Shown here in pieces: positions 8,206 to 15,707 of a stretch of DNA of 23,955 nt. The position numbers and the translations under genes were made by a program. Position 1 is the stretch's first letter. The number at the start of each line of letters is the position of its first letter. The notes under the pieces were generated by a model that did not search any database, was not told the origin of the DNA, and worked only from the letters and a program-made list of their open reading frames with translations. This DNA is from CAZXCQ01 sp964639275 (lineage in GTDB: Bacteria; Desulfobacterota; DSM-4660; Desulfatiglandales; Desulfatiglandaceae): contig CAZXCQ010000070.1 of the NCBI GenBank assembly GCA_964639275.1, positions 1 to 23,955 of the forward strand, written 5' to 3'.

Positions 8206-8871
8206 TTATTGACCTCCGGCGTCTTGATCTTTGGTCTGGAGGATCTCGCCCCGCTCGATGGTATGGATCTTCTCGACAAAGTCGAGCCGCTTGTCATCTG
8301 ACTCGGCAATCAATATTGACAGACCTTCCTGCTGGATACCCTGGATTGTCTCGCCAAGCTTTACACCAAGACCCGGAGACAAACCCTCAAAAGGTTCATC
8401 AAGCAACAAAAGCTTGTGACCGTTCATGAGGGAACGCGCGAGTGCTACGAGCTTTTGCTGTCCCCCGCTGAGTTGGGTCGCCTTGTTACCGGCCCATTTC
8501 TTGACCTCAGGCATCAATTGGTAAATGTATTCTAGACGCTCGTCTTCCCCTTTCATGCCGCTAGCCCACGCCGGCATCAAAAGGTTATCCCTGACAGAAA
8601 GTTTGCCGATCAGGCGGCGTTCTTCGGGCATGTACCCGATGCCCAACCGTGCGCGCAGGTGCCCGGGAATCTTTACCAGGTCCTGGCCGTCGAGTTGGAT
8701 ATTGCCGGACGAGACCGGCATGATTCCGATAATGCTCTTTAGCGTTGTTGTCTTGCCAGCGCCGTTTCGCCCTACGAGCCCAACCAGTCCGCTGGAGGGG
8801 ATCTCCAGACTAACGCCTCTCAGGATAATAAAACCCTTTATCGAGACCTTGATACCATCGACTCTTAACAT
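8206..8871 (-). CDS. livF: Branched-chain amino acid-type ABC transporter ATPase LivF
   Basis: This 221-residue ATPase is the LivF-type cytosolic subunit of a HAAT-family importer. Walker A GRNGAGKTT is at 34-42, the ABC signature LSGGQQ at 134-139 and Walker B LLLLDEP at 154-160. In the switch region, where LivF proteins typically carry VEQN, this one has AESD (about 189-192), so a His is lacking, as in the family, but the local residues differ. It is slightly shorter than typical LivF (about 235). The start lies 1 base after the LivG stop, so translation is probably coupled. The imported solute cannot be deduced from the ATPase; the neighbouring enzymes suggest a nitrogen-rich ring compound or amide rather than leucine. 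Confidence 0.9.
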   Translation of the reverse strand: MLRVDGIKVSIKGFIILRGVSLEIPSSGLVGLVGRNGAGKTTTLKSIIGIMPVSSGNIQLDGQDLVKIPGHLRARLGIGYMPEERRLIGKLSVRDNLLMPAWASGMKGEDERLEYIYQLMPEVKKWAGNKATQLSGGQQKLVALARSLMNGHKLLLLDEPFEGLSPGLGVKLGETIQGIQQEGLSILIAESDDKRLDFVEKIHTIERGEILQTKDQDAGGQ

Positions 8872-8872
8872 A

Positions 8873-9628
8873 TCACACCTTACCCAGCACTGTCCTTCTG
8901 ACCTCTGGGTCTGCCAAAACGGCCGCAGGTTCTCCGTCGGCGATTATCTGCCCCTCGTCAAACACCAGAACCCGCTTTGCATAGCGCTGGACCACCTCCA
9001 TGTCGTGTTCTATAAAAATAGTTGTTATATCACTTTCCTGTAAGACCTTTACAAGGGTATCCATCACCTCGAACTTGTCTCCAATGCTAACCCCGCTTGT
9101 GGGCTCATCCATTAGGAGGAGCTTTGGCTTGAGGGCAAAGGACATGGTGATGTCCAGGAGCTTTCTTCCCCCCTCCGGCAGTTCGCTCACAGGCCTGTAG
9201 GCGTAATCCTTTAATCCGAAGCGATCGAGCATTTCCAGGCCTTCTGCGATTCGCGATCTCCCGAACAGGGAATGCCAGAAGCTCCCCCCGTTTCCCGATT
9301 GGGCGGCAAGGGAAAGAAGCAGGCTTTCCAGGACCGCCATCTTTATGTAAAGCTGGGGGATCTGAAAGGAACGAGCCAGTCCCCTCTTGATAATCGTTCG
9401 GGGGGGTAACCCGGTCATTTCCCTCCCCATAAACTGGACGTTGCCGCATTCGGGTTTGAGATAGCCGGTGATGAGATTTATGAACGTGGTCTTGCCCGAG
9501 CCGTTGGCCCCCACGATGCCGACAAATTCCCCTTTTTTGATCTCCACATTGATCCCGTCGGCTGCGCTGACCATTCCAAAATATTTTGTGAGGTCAAAGG
9601 CCTTTAAGATCGGACCTGCATCATTCAT
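8873..9628 (-). CDS. livG: Branched-chain amino acid-type ABC transporter ATPase LivG
   Basis: This 251-residue ATPase matches LivG. It has Walker A GANGSGKTT (40-48), a Q-loop at SFQIPQ (88-93), Walker B KLLLMDEP (169-176) and the switch histidine in FIEHDM (H208). The signature motif is degenerate, LPEGGRK at 150-156 rather than the LPYGQQR typical of LivG or the general LSGGQ. The C-terminal extension VFDEGQIIADGEPAAVLADPEVRRTVLG is typical of the family. The ATG overlaps the end of livM by 8 bases (ATGAATGA), and livF starts 1 base after its stop. Together with LivF it should form the ATPase pair driving LivHM. Confidence 0.92.
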   Translation of the reverse strand: MNDAGPILKAFDLTKYFGMVSAADGINVEIKKGEFVGIVGANGSGKTTFINLITGYLKPECGNVQFMGREMTGLPPRTIIKRGLARSFQIPQLYIKMAVLESLLLSLAAQSGNGGSFWHSLFGRSRIAEGLEMLDRFGLKDYAYRPVSELPEGGRKLLDITMSFALKPKLLLMDEPTSGVSIGDKFEVMDTLVKVLQESDITTIFIEHDMEVVQRYAKRVLVFDEGQIIADGEPAAVLADPEVRRTVLGKV

Positions 9629-10577
9629 GGGCGACCCCTTCCTTGTTGGGCCTGACCCCGCCCACTATAGATTCGTAAATGGCATACAACCCCCCTGGCC
9701 GAAAGAGTATGACAAACAACATGATGCCGCCCAATACCATCTGCCACGCATATGGAATGAACTTGGAGGCGTAAGTCTGGATAAACTCAAAGGCGACGGC
9801 CCCCATCAGGGCACCCGCAATACTCTCAAAACCACCAAGCAGGGCGACAAAAACGAACTCTCCCGATTGGATCCAAAAGGCATCCTCGGGCACGACGTGG
9901 CCGACCGTGAAGGCTGCCAGGACCCCGGAGATCCCGCCGAGGCCGCCGGCAAGGACATAGGTCAGGTACAGAACGCGCCGGGCGGACTCTCCTGTGTACT
10001 CAATCCGAATCTCATTGTCGCCCAATGCCGTCAGGAAATAGCCGACAGGTGAAGCCAGGAAGCGGTGTACCACATAAGTGGCGATCCCTGCAATGACGAG
10101 AGAGAAATAGTAAAATCCAAATCCGCTTGCATGAACTTCAACTCCCGCCAACCTGGCCACTCCCGTTGCCAGTCCGTCGGTTCCGCCGGTGAACCAGTAA
10201 AACTTGAGCAAGATGGCATACAGGATCATGGACAAGGCCAGATTGAGCATGGCAAAGAAAACACCACGGTATCTGGCCATTAGAACCCCCAAAAGGGCGG
10301 CCATGACCAGGCCCGCAAGGGCCCCTATTGGGACCAGGACCAGAACTTCTCGAAATTCGAACCACTTGACACTGAACCCGACGGTATAGGTGCCGGTGGC
10401 ATAGAAAAGGGCGTGGCCGAATGTAACCTGTCCCCCCCGGAGGAACATGGTAACGCCCATCACGGCGATGAACATGAACAGGGCCTTTGTGAGGATGAAG
10501 ACGCCCCAGCTCGGCAGCACCAGCGGCAACACGACCAGCAAGACAGAGATAATCAGGACAGGGAGCTTTGACTTCAT
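9621..10577 (-). CDS. livM: Branched-chain amino acid-type ABC transporter permease LivM
   Basis: This hydrophobic protein of about 318 residues has many transmembrane segments and is the LivM-type permease. The frame is open upstream to 10706 but that leader overlaps livH and is not hydrophobic. The ATG at 10577 starts MKSKLPVLIIS, begins a membrane segment at once, lies 1 base after the livH stop and has a GGAGG-type site within the end of livH. A conserved TLALSMILYAILLKFYWFTGGTDGL-like block (here LNLALSMILYAI followed by FTGGTDGL) is the LivM landmark. The C-terminal GGIMLFVILFRPGGLYAIYE block is also typical. It acts with LivH in the inner membrane. Confidence 0.9.
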   Translation of the reverse strand: MKSKLPVLIISVLLVVLPLVLPSWGVFILTKALFMFIAVMGVTMFLRGGQVTFGHALFYATGTYTVGFSVKWFEFREVLVLVPIGALAGLVMAALLGVLMARYRGVFFAMLNLALSMILYAILLKFYWFTGGTDGLATGVARLAGVEVHASGFGFYYFSLVIAGIATYVVHRFLASPVGYFLTALGDNEIRIEYTGESARRVLYLTYVLAGGLGGISGVLAAFTVGHVVPEDAFWIQSGEFVFVALLGGFESIAGALMGAVAFEFIQTYASKFIPYAWQMVLGGIMLFVILFRPGGLYAIYESIVGGVRPNKEGVAHE

Positions 10578-10578
10578 C

Positions 10579-11469
10579 TCAGATCCTCCTCTCTTCGACC
10601 TCACCGAAGAGTCCCTGAGGTCTGAAGGCCAGCACGAGGACCATGATGAGGTAGATCGCCACAAGCTCCAGCTCTGCAAACAGATGGATCGATGCTGCCC
10701 GGGCAATACCCACGATCAGCGAGGCCACGGCCGCACCCTCCAGGCTTCCCATACCGCCGATGGCAACCACTGCAAAGGCCAACACGATCACCTCAACGGC
10801 AAAGCCTGGTACCACTGCGATGGTCGGTGCAATGAAGGCGCCGCCCAAGGCCGCGGCAAGGGCACCAATGGTAAAGGCCACGGTAAAGATAACGCCGACG
10901 TTAACTCCCATCGCAACGCTTACCTCGCGGTCATAAATTACCGAGACAACGATCTTGCCGAAACGGGTGCGCCGCATGAGCCAGATCAAAAACCCGCCGA
11001 ACACCACGGCAATTGCGATCAGGAGAAAATTATACCACGGGTAAATGATTCCCGAAACCTGGAACTGCCCGAGGAAGGTATAGGGCTCGGTTACAAACAT
11101 GGGGTTCCCACCCCAGATCAGCTTCATTAAATCGTCCAGGACCAGGAGGATAGAATAGGTCAGGAGCAGCTGGATGTGAATGTCGCTCCCGTAGATGCGC
11201 CGGAGCGTCAGTCGCTCGATGATTGGACCCGTCAAAAGCCCGATGATAATCGCACCAGCCAGAAGCGAGAAATAGCTAAGGACAACTGGAAGCCCAATGC
11301 CCAGGAGTTTCAGGGTGATCCAGGTGGCAAGGTAGGCGCCCAACGAGTAAATGGCGCCGTGGGAAATATTCAGGATACGAAGAACGCCGTAAACAAAGGT
11401 GAGTCCGACCGAGACGAGAAACAGGTTGGCCCCGTAGTTGAGGGCGTCGATCAAAATGATGGTAAGCAT
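10579..11469 (-). CDS. livH: Branched-chain amino acid-type ABC transporter permease LivH
   Basis: This 296-residue integral membrane protein is the LivH-type permease. The N-terminal block LTFVYGVLRILNISHGAIYSLGAYL is diagnostic, as are AFAVVAIGGMGSLEGAAVASLIVGI near 225-250 and LVLAFRPQGLFGE at the C-terminus. It is of normal family length. It follows the binding-protein gene by 113 bases, a space that contains an 11-bp hairpin (11530-11560), and runs directly into livM. It should form half of the membrane channel of the importer. Confidence 0.92.
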   Translation of the reverse strand: MLTIILIDALNYGANLFLVSVGLTFVYGVLRILNISHGAIYSLGAYLATWITLKLLGIGLPVVLSYFSLLAGAIIIGLLTGPIIERLTLRRIYGSDIHIQLLLTYSILLVLDDLMKLIWGGNPMFVTEPYTFLGQFQVSGIIYPWYNFLLIAIAVVFGGFLIWLMRRTRFGKIVVSVIYDREVSVAMGVNVGVIFTVAFTIGALAAALGGAFIAPTIAVVPGFAVEVIVLAFAVVAIGGMGSLEGAAVASLIVGIARAASIHLFAELELVAIYLIMVLVLAFRPQGLFGEVEERRI

Positions 11470-11529
11470 ACTCGCATCGCTTCCTTCGTCTTGATATGGT
11501 TTCTGTCAGCAACCACACAGCAACGCAGG

Positions 11530-11560
11530 GGCGCGAAGGGGGATTTTAACCCTTCGCGCC
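11530..11560 (-). terminator. Intercistronic hairpin between binding protein and livH
   Basis: A perfect 11-bp stem (GGCGCGAAGGG with CCCTTCGCGCC) closes a 9-base loop. On the minus strand there is no U-run behind it; on the plus strand TTTT follows. A stable hairpin just after a periplasmic binding protein gene is a common way to protect that mRNA and give more binding protein than permease, so a partial terminator or stabiliser is the likeliest role. Confidence 0.65.
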
Positions 11561-11582
11561 TTTTCCCAATCTGGAAAAATTC

Positions 11583-12887
11583 TTATTCGAGGGTTTTTAG
11601 CCAGTCGTAGGTCTTCACCCCAAGCGGGGGCGATATTTCCCCGCCGCCGATCCGAAAGCGGTCTACCAGAATGGCAAAACCGTATTTCTTGGATTGCTTG
11701 GTGATCCCGATAAGCCCCGGTGTAACGACTTGATGGTCTTCTCGCATGACGCATGTCCCGCCGGGCACCTCATAGGCTAGTCCTTCAAAGGTCTTGATAA
11801 CTTCCTCGGTGGTGGGCCAGCGGCCCAGGATATTGATGGCCTTTTCATAGGCGGCCTTCAAACCTGCCCACGCCTGGTAGCAACGGTACGCGGGATAATC
11901 CGGATAGCGTCCTCCGGTCAGTTTATGATACCTTTCCACAAACTCCTTGTTGGCTGGATGGGTCGCCGGATCGGGATCCAGAAAGTACCCTGCTGTAACT
12001 CTGGGAAGTGCGACCACGCCGTCCGGCATGATCCCTTTGACATCCTGCAGGGCCGCCTCACCCGTGCTGAGGAGGACCGTGCTCTGCTGGAACAGGCCCC
12101 GGGGGGCTGCCTGTTTGATAAATGCGATCAGGCCACCGCCCCACAAGCTGGAGTGAATCACGTCTGCCTTGGCCATCAACAACTTGGAGATCTCTGCCGA
12201 ATACTCCCCGGCCTGAATCTTTGGCCAGAGGGTTGTCTTGACCTCTACAGGCGGCATGCCGGCATGCTTGCGCAGCTGCTGCAACGCCGCCAAGAAGGTC
12301 CCCCATGAATCCCGGCCCCAGGCATAGTCATCGTTGATGGCGGCAACGGTCTTGATATTGGGCTTTTCCCTCATCACGTATCTGGCCAATATCACGCTGT
12401 CCGCAGCCTGGTTGTCTGAAGTCCTGAATGTGTACTTGAGCTTCATGTCTTCGGTCAGGCGGTGGGTCCCGCAGATGTGGATAATGGTCAGGGTCTTTAG
12501 TTCCTCCGCCACAGGGGCAACGGCCAGGCAATTGGAGCTAGAGGTGAATCCGAGAACGGCGTTTACCTTTTCTTCCAACACCAGGCGCCGGTATTCGGTC
12601 ACCTGTTTGCTGGGCCCTCCCGCCTCGTCAATAACAATCAACTTGATCGGGACGCCCCCGATGCCTCCCTCCTGGTTCCACTTGTTCACCAGAACTTCAC
12701 TGGCCGCTTTGGTGGAAACCCCAAATACGGCACCCCCACCTGAAAGGAAGTCACTGAAGCCTACCTTGAATTCGGCTGGTGCACCTTTAGGCGGCGCTGC
12801 AATCGCGGGTATAGGGCCGGAAAAAAACAGCAACCCGACCACAAAAAACCCAAGCAAGAATCCTGAAGTTACCTTAATCCTTCTCAT
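11583..12887 (-). CDS. Periplasmic substrate-binding protein of the Liv/HAAT type (Peripla_BP_6)
   Basis: This 434-residue protein is the solute-binding component of the adjacent importer. Residues 1-30 form a signal peptide: a basic start (MRRIK), a hydrophobic core and an AIA-A cleavage site near residue 30. The mature part starts with EFKVGFSDFLSGGGAVFG and contains NKWNQEGGIGGVPIKLIVIDEAG, the family block that precedes the ligand site, so it is a type I binding fold like LivJ or AmiC. No lipobox cysteine is visible. The ribosome binding site GGAAAGGAGGGG is strong. It opens the livKHMGF set, with a candidate promoter upstream (12947-12970). The ligand could be an amino acid, amide, urea-like or aromatic compound; context favours a ureido or N-heterocyclic compound. 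Confidence 0.9.
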   Translation of the reverse strand: MRRIKVTSGFLLGFFVVGLLFFSGPIPAIAAPPKGAPAEFKVGFSDFLSGGGAVFGVSTKAASEVLVNKWNQEGGIGGVPIKLIVIDEAGGPSKQVTEYRRLVLEEKVNAVLGFTSSSNCLAVAPVAEELKTLTIIHICGTHRLTEDMKLKYTFRTSDNQAADSVILARYVMREKPNIKTVAAINDDYAWGRDSWGTFLAALQQLRKHAGMPPVEVKTTLWPKIQAGEYSAEISKLLMAKADVIHSSLWGGGLIAFIKQAAPRGLFQQSTVLLSTGEAALQDVKGIMPDGVVALPRVTAGYFLDPDPATHPANKEFVERYHKLTGGRYPDYPAYRCYQAWAGLKAAYEKAINILGRWPTTEEVIKTFEGLAYEVPGGTCVMREDHQVVTPGLIGITKQSKKYGFAILVDRFRIGGGEISPPLGVKTYDWLKTLE

Positions 12888-12922
12888 GCTAACCCCTCCT
12901 TTCCATAAATTATTCTTCAGAA

Positions 12923-12970
12923 AAACCGACCGATCGATTAGCCCTTAGTATACAAAAATCGGTTTGTCAA
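12923..12970 (-). promoter_or_regulatory. Candidate promoter and inverted repeat upstream of the binding-protein gene
   Basis: On the minus strand TTGACA (12965-12970) and TATACT (12947-12952) resemble -35 and -10 boxes, but their spacing is only 12 bases, too short for a normal sigma-70 promoter, so at most one is likely to be used as such. An inverted repeat, AAACCGA (12923-12929) and TCGGTTT (12959-12965), brackets the -10-like box, and GACCGATCGATTA lies at 12928-12940. This fits an operator overlapping a promoter, but no regulator is known. Confidence 0.3.
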
Positions 12971-13029
12971 GGAATTATCAATGGGGTCTCTGTGAGACAT
13001 CCTAATATGAAGAGATGGCCTTGTGTTTT

Positions 13030-14421
13030 TTAAACGACTGCCGTCCCCCGGACAAACCGACCGAATCCGGGTTCTCCCGCTATGTTTCCGTTTTCCATAA
13101 TCAGTTGGCCGCGGACAATGGTATAGACCGGCACACCAGAGACTTCCATCCCTTCCCAGGATGTAAAGCCGGTCTTGGAGTGCATGTCATTTGCGGCAAG
13201 AACCATCTTTTTCCCCATATCCACGATGGTAAAGTCAGCGTCGCTGTCTACCTGTATTGTTCCTTTCCCGGGATACAGGCCAAAAATCCTTGCCGGGTTT
13301 TCAGCGCAGAACCGGGCCAGGTCTTCCAGGGTGATGACTCCGGAATTGACTTGATCCAGCATGAGCGGGATAAACTCCTGGGCACCGGTTATACCAAGGG
13401 GCACGGAGAAATTATCCTGCCACCCCGGGCTTACCTCGTCGCGTGTATGGGGGGCATGTTCGACCACCATAACATCTGTAACGCCATTTTTCAGACTCTC
13501 TCTCGCCGCCTCCGGGCTATGGGCCCAGAGATAGGTAAAAGGCCCCACTTTTTCGGCCTGCTGTCTCGTCATCAGCATTGAGGTGGCCTCGAGTTCTCCA
13601 TAAACCGTCTGACCCAGTTCCTGCTTTGCGTGTCTGACCATCTCATACGCACCAACCGGCATGACCCCCAGATGAAGGACATAGAGGCGGACCCTGGCAA
13701 GTCCTGCGTAATAAAGCGATGCAGCAAGCCCTGCGGCCATCCCGTGGCCATACATGTAGCCCTTTTCGTAGGCCTCCATGTAGGCACGGTTGTCCGTATT
13801 GCCCTTGTCGATATAATCCCTGAAGGTCATCCGCTTGCACCATGGCGGGTCATCATGGTGCACAGCGCAGACGAGTCCGGTATCTGCCACAGCCTCATAC
13901 AGCTCGTAGAGCAACCCGTGGTCGATCACCCCGAGCTCTGAGATATAGGGATAGACTTCCTTGATATGCCGTGTGTTAAAAATCTTTATGCCGATGGCAC
14001 CGGCCTTGGCGAGTTTTGCGACTTCCCCGGGGAAAAGCCCGCCGCCATAAACCCCAAAATCCACATAAGATTTTTTTTGAATGGTTTCCAGTTTTGTCTG
14101 GAAGTTCTCGAGCGTTGTTGGGTGGGGATCGTTGTTGGTCATGTCCAGGCAGAACGTAATGCCGCCGGCTGCTGCGGCCCTGGTGCCGGACTCAAAATCC
14201 TCCTTTGCGGTGTGTCCGGGTTCGCGAAAATGGCAATGGGTATGCCAGAGGCCCGGCAGTATACACAGACCTGTTGCGTCTATGGTCTTCTTCGCCAAAG
14301 GAAAGGCCTGTTTACTGCCGATTGCGACTATCTTCTGGTTATCCACTGCAATATCGGCCCTGAAATGATCATGGGCCGTATAGACCGTGCCCCCCTCGAT
14401 GATAAGATCAATCTCTTTCAT
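13030..14421 (-). CDS. Cyclic amidohydrolase (dihydroorotase / allantoinase / dihydropyrimidinase family)
   Basis: This 463-residue protein opens cyclic amides (hydantoin, dihydropyrimidine or allantoin type rings) to N-carbamoyl acids using a binuclear metal centre. Metal ligands are recognisable: HxH at H62/H64 in HTHCHFREPG, the likely carboxylated lysine K146 (GIKIF), H188 (VHHDD) and H250 (VLHLG). The HFREPGHTAKEDFESGTRAAAAGG block is the dihydroorotase/allantoinase signature. Two departures from the family are visible: the Asp usually two residues before the first metal His is H60, and the catalytic Asp of the DHAPH motif is replaced by Glu (VEHAPH, E321). The ATG overlaps the stop of the flavoprotein by four bases (ATGA), so both are probably made together. 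The dihydroorotase, allantoinase and hydantoinase choices cannot be separated by eye; a catabolic, not biosynthetic, role is inferred. Confidence 0.85.
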   Translation of the reverse strand: MKEIDLIIEGGTVYTAHDHFRADIAVDNQKIVAIGSKQAFPLAKKTIDATGLCILPGLWHTHCHFREPGHTAKEDFESGTRAAAAGGITFCLDMTNNDPHPTTLENFQTKLETIQKKSYVDFGVYGGGLFPGEVAKLAKAGAIGIKIFNTRHIKEVYPYISELGVIDHGLLYELYEAVADTGLVCAVHHDDPPWCKRMTFRDYIDKGNTDNRAYMEAYEKGYMYGHGMAAGLAASLYYAGLARVRLYVLHLGVMPVGAYEMVRHAKQELGQTVYGELEATSMLMTRQQAEKVGPFTYLWAHSPEAARESLKNGVTDVMVVEHAPHTRDEVSPGWQDNFSVPLGITGAQEFIPLMLDQVNSGVITLEDLARFCAENPARIFGLYPGKGTIQVDSDADFTIVDMGKKMVLAANDMHSKTGFTSWEGMEVSGVPVYTIVRGQLIMENGNIAGEPGFGRFVRGTAVV

Positions 14422-15656
14422 TCCCTCTCCTCACAATTCCGACTCCCCCGGCCTTCCTGCTTCACCTGTCGCAGGGTTTTCCGGTAGTATTCGTTAAAGA
14501 CCGTACATCCGACGTGCTCTTGCGACATCAAGAGAACGCTGCAGCCGCCACAGGCGGTGCAGAAATTGATCCGGTCGATTTCCTGATGCAACATCTTTTT
14601 TGCAAACAGCGGGTCGGCAAGCGACTGTCTCCCAATTCCCACCAAATCCACACACCCATCCTTGAGGTTTTTCTCCGACCAATACAAAAAGCTCTTCTTT
14701 GACGGGTCCGGCTCTTTGAGGCTGTTCGTCCCGTCCCTGAGGTAGCTGTATCCCGATCCAATCACCGGGATCTTCACGGCATCCTTTACGGCTTTGGCCC
14801 ATCCAAAATGTCTATAGACCCCTTCCGGGTAGTTTTTTGTGGGTCTCACGATTTCGGGGGTGACCGGCGGTATCCCCGCCGATACATTGATATAGTCCAT
14901 CCCCAGTTCTTCCATCATCTTGGCGAACTCGATTGGCTCGGAGAGGTCCTCGACCACCTCCGCCGGACCCCGGGTGCCAAACCCCCCTGGTATTCCCTCA
15001 TAGAATGAATACCGTGCGCCGGTGACAAAAGAACTGTCCTTTACCGCCTCCTTTATCTTTTGCGTGGTATCCCTGAAAAACCGCGTTCGGTTCTCGAAGC
15101 TATTTCCATAGCAATCGGGTCTTATATTCGCAGGCCTGATGATCTCGCCGCAGAGATAGCCGTGACATTGTTTAAAGTCGATGCCGTCCGCTCCCACCTC
15201 TCTCGCGATTACAGCCGCTTTGGCAATCCGGCTGCCGATCGCCTCAATTTCCGGCTCGGACAGGATGTGGACCTTTGGATCTCCTGTTGGATATACGGAG
15301 ACTACCTTTGAGAAATCGGGATGGCTGAACCTACCCGCGTGTACAATCTGAAAGAGGATCAGTGATTCGCCGTTTATCGCACGCATCTCCTTGATCAGCC
15401 TCTCCAGCCCCCCTGCCGTATCCTCCGAGATTTTTAACTGATTCTTCCTGGCACGGCTCTCGTAAGAGATGGTCAGGGATTCGACAAAGATGATTCCCGC
15501 CTGGCCCTCTGCCAGGTTTCGGTATCGCTGGAAGGTGAGTTCGGTGGGTCTTCCGGAGCCATCTCCGTCATTACACTCCATGGGTTGATTTACGATGCGG
15601 TTGGGCGCGAGTTTTGTTCCAATCCGGATGGAAGAAGAGAGCATCTCGACACTCAT
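14418..15656 (-). CDS. Old Yellow Enzyme-type NADH:flavin oxidoreductase with Fe-S motif, lacking the reductase half
   Basis: This protein of about 412 residues is the FMN TIM-barrel domain of the Old Yellow Enzyme/2,4-dienoyl-CoA reductase family. Landmarks are RNLAEGQAGIIFVE, the HAGR motif near residue 107, DGIDFKQCHGYL with ENRTRF near 175-200, and GIGRQSLADPLFAKK near 345. Four cysteines (C366, C369, C372, C384, numbered from the start chosen here) form a 4Fe-4S motif as in dienoyl-CoA reductase, yet the C-terminal FAD/NAD(P)H half of that family is absent. In the usual IHGAHGYL substrate motif the first His is Lys (FKQCHGYL). The frame opens at 15704, but AAAGGAG at 15668-15674 favours the ATG at 15656. 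It is translationally coupled to the cyclic amidohydrolase, so it probably acts on the same compound, perhaps reducing an activated C=C bond. Confidence 0.82.
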   Translation of the reverse strand: MSVEMLSSSIRIGTKLAPNRIVNQPMECNDGDGSGRPTELTFQRYRNLAEGQAGIIFVESLTISYESRARKNQLKISEDTAGGLERLIKEMRAINGESLILFQIVHAGRFSHPDFSKVVSVYPTGDPKVHILSEPEIEAIGSRIAKAAVIAREVGADGIDFKQCHGYLCGEIIRPANIRPDCYGNSFENRTRFFRDTTQKIKEAVKDSSFVTGARYSFYEGIPGGFGTRGPAEVVEDLSEPIEFAKMMEELGMDYINVSAGIPPVTPEIVRPTKNYPEGVYRHFGWAKAVKDAVKIPVIGSGYSYLRDGTNSLKEPDPSKKSFLYWSEKNLKDGCVDLVGIGRQSLADPLFAKKMLHQEIDRINFCTACGGCSVLLMSQEHVGCTVFNEYYRKTLRQVKQEGRGSRNCEERE

Positions 15657-15667
15657 GTCCCTGACTT

Positions 15668-15674
15668 CTCCTTT
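15668..15674 (-). promoter_or_regulatory. Ribosome binding site deciding the OYE-type start
   Basis: On the minus strand AAAGGAG lies 11 bases upstream of the ATG at 15656. The longer start at 15704 has only TTAGGGG touching the ATG, which is too close to serve, so the shorter protein is preferred. Confidence 0.5.
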
Positions 15675-15707
15675 ATCAGTATCAATCGTAAAATTCTCTG
15701 GCATCCC

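Noticed and set aside
10447..11130. 227-codon plus-strand frame opposite livH
   Set aside because: Rich in His, Asp, Gly and Asn, typical of antisense to a hydrophobic membrane protein gene; not a real gene.
165..14421. A standard allantoin utilisation operon
   Set aside because: AllFGH and an allantoinase-like enzyme are present, but allantoate amidohydrolase, ureidoglycine aminohydrolase, ureidoglycolate dehydrogenase and carbamate kinase are not, and PreA-like reductases are not part of that pathway.
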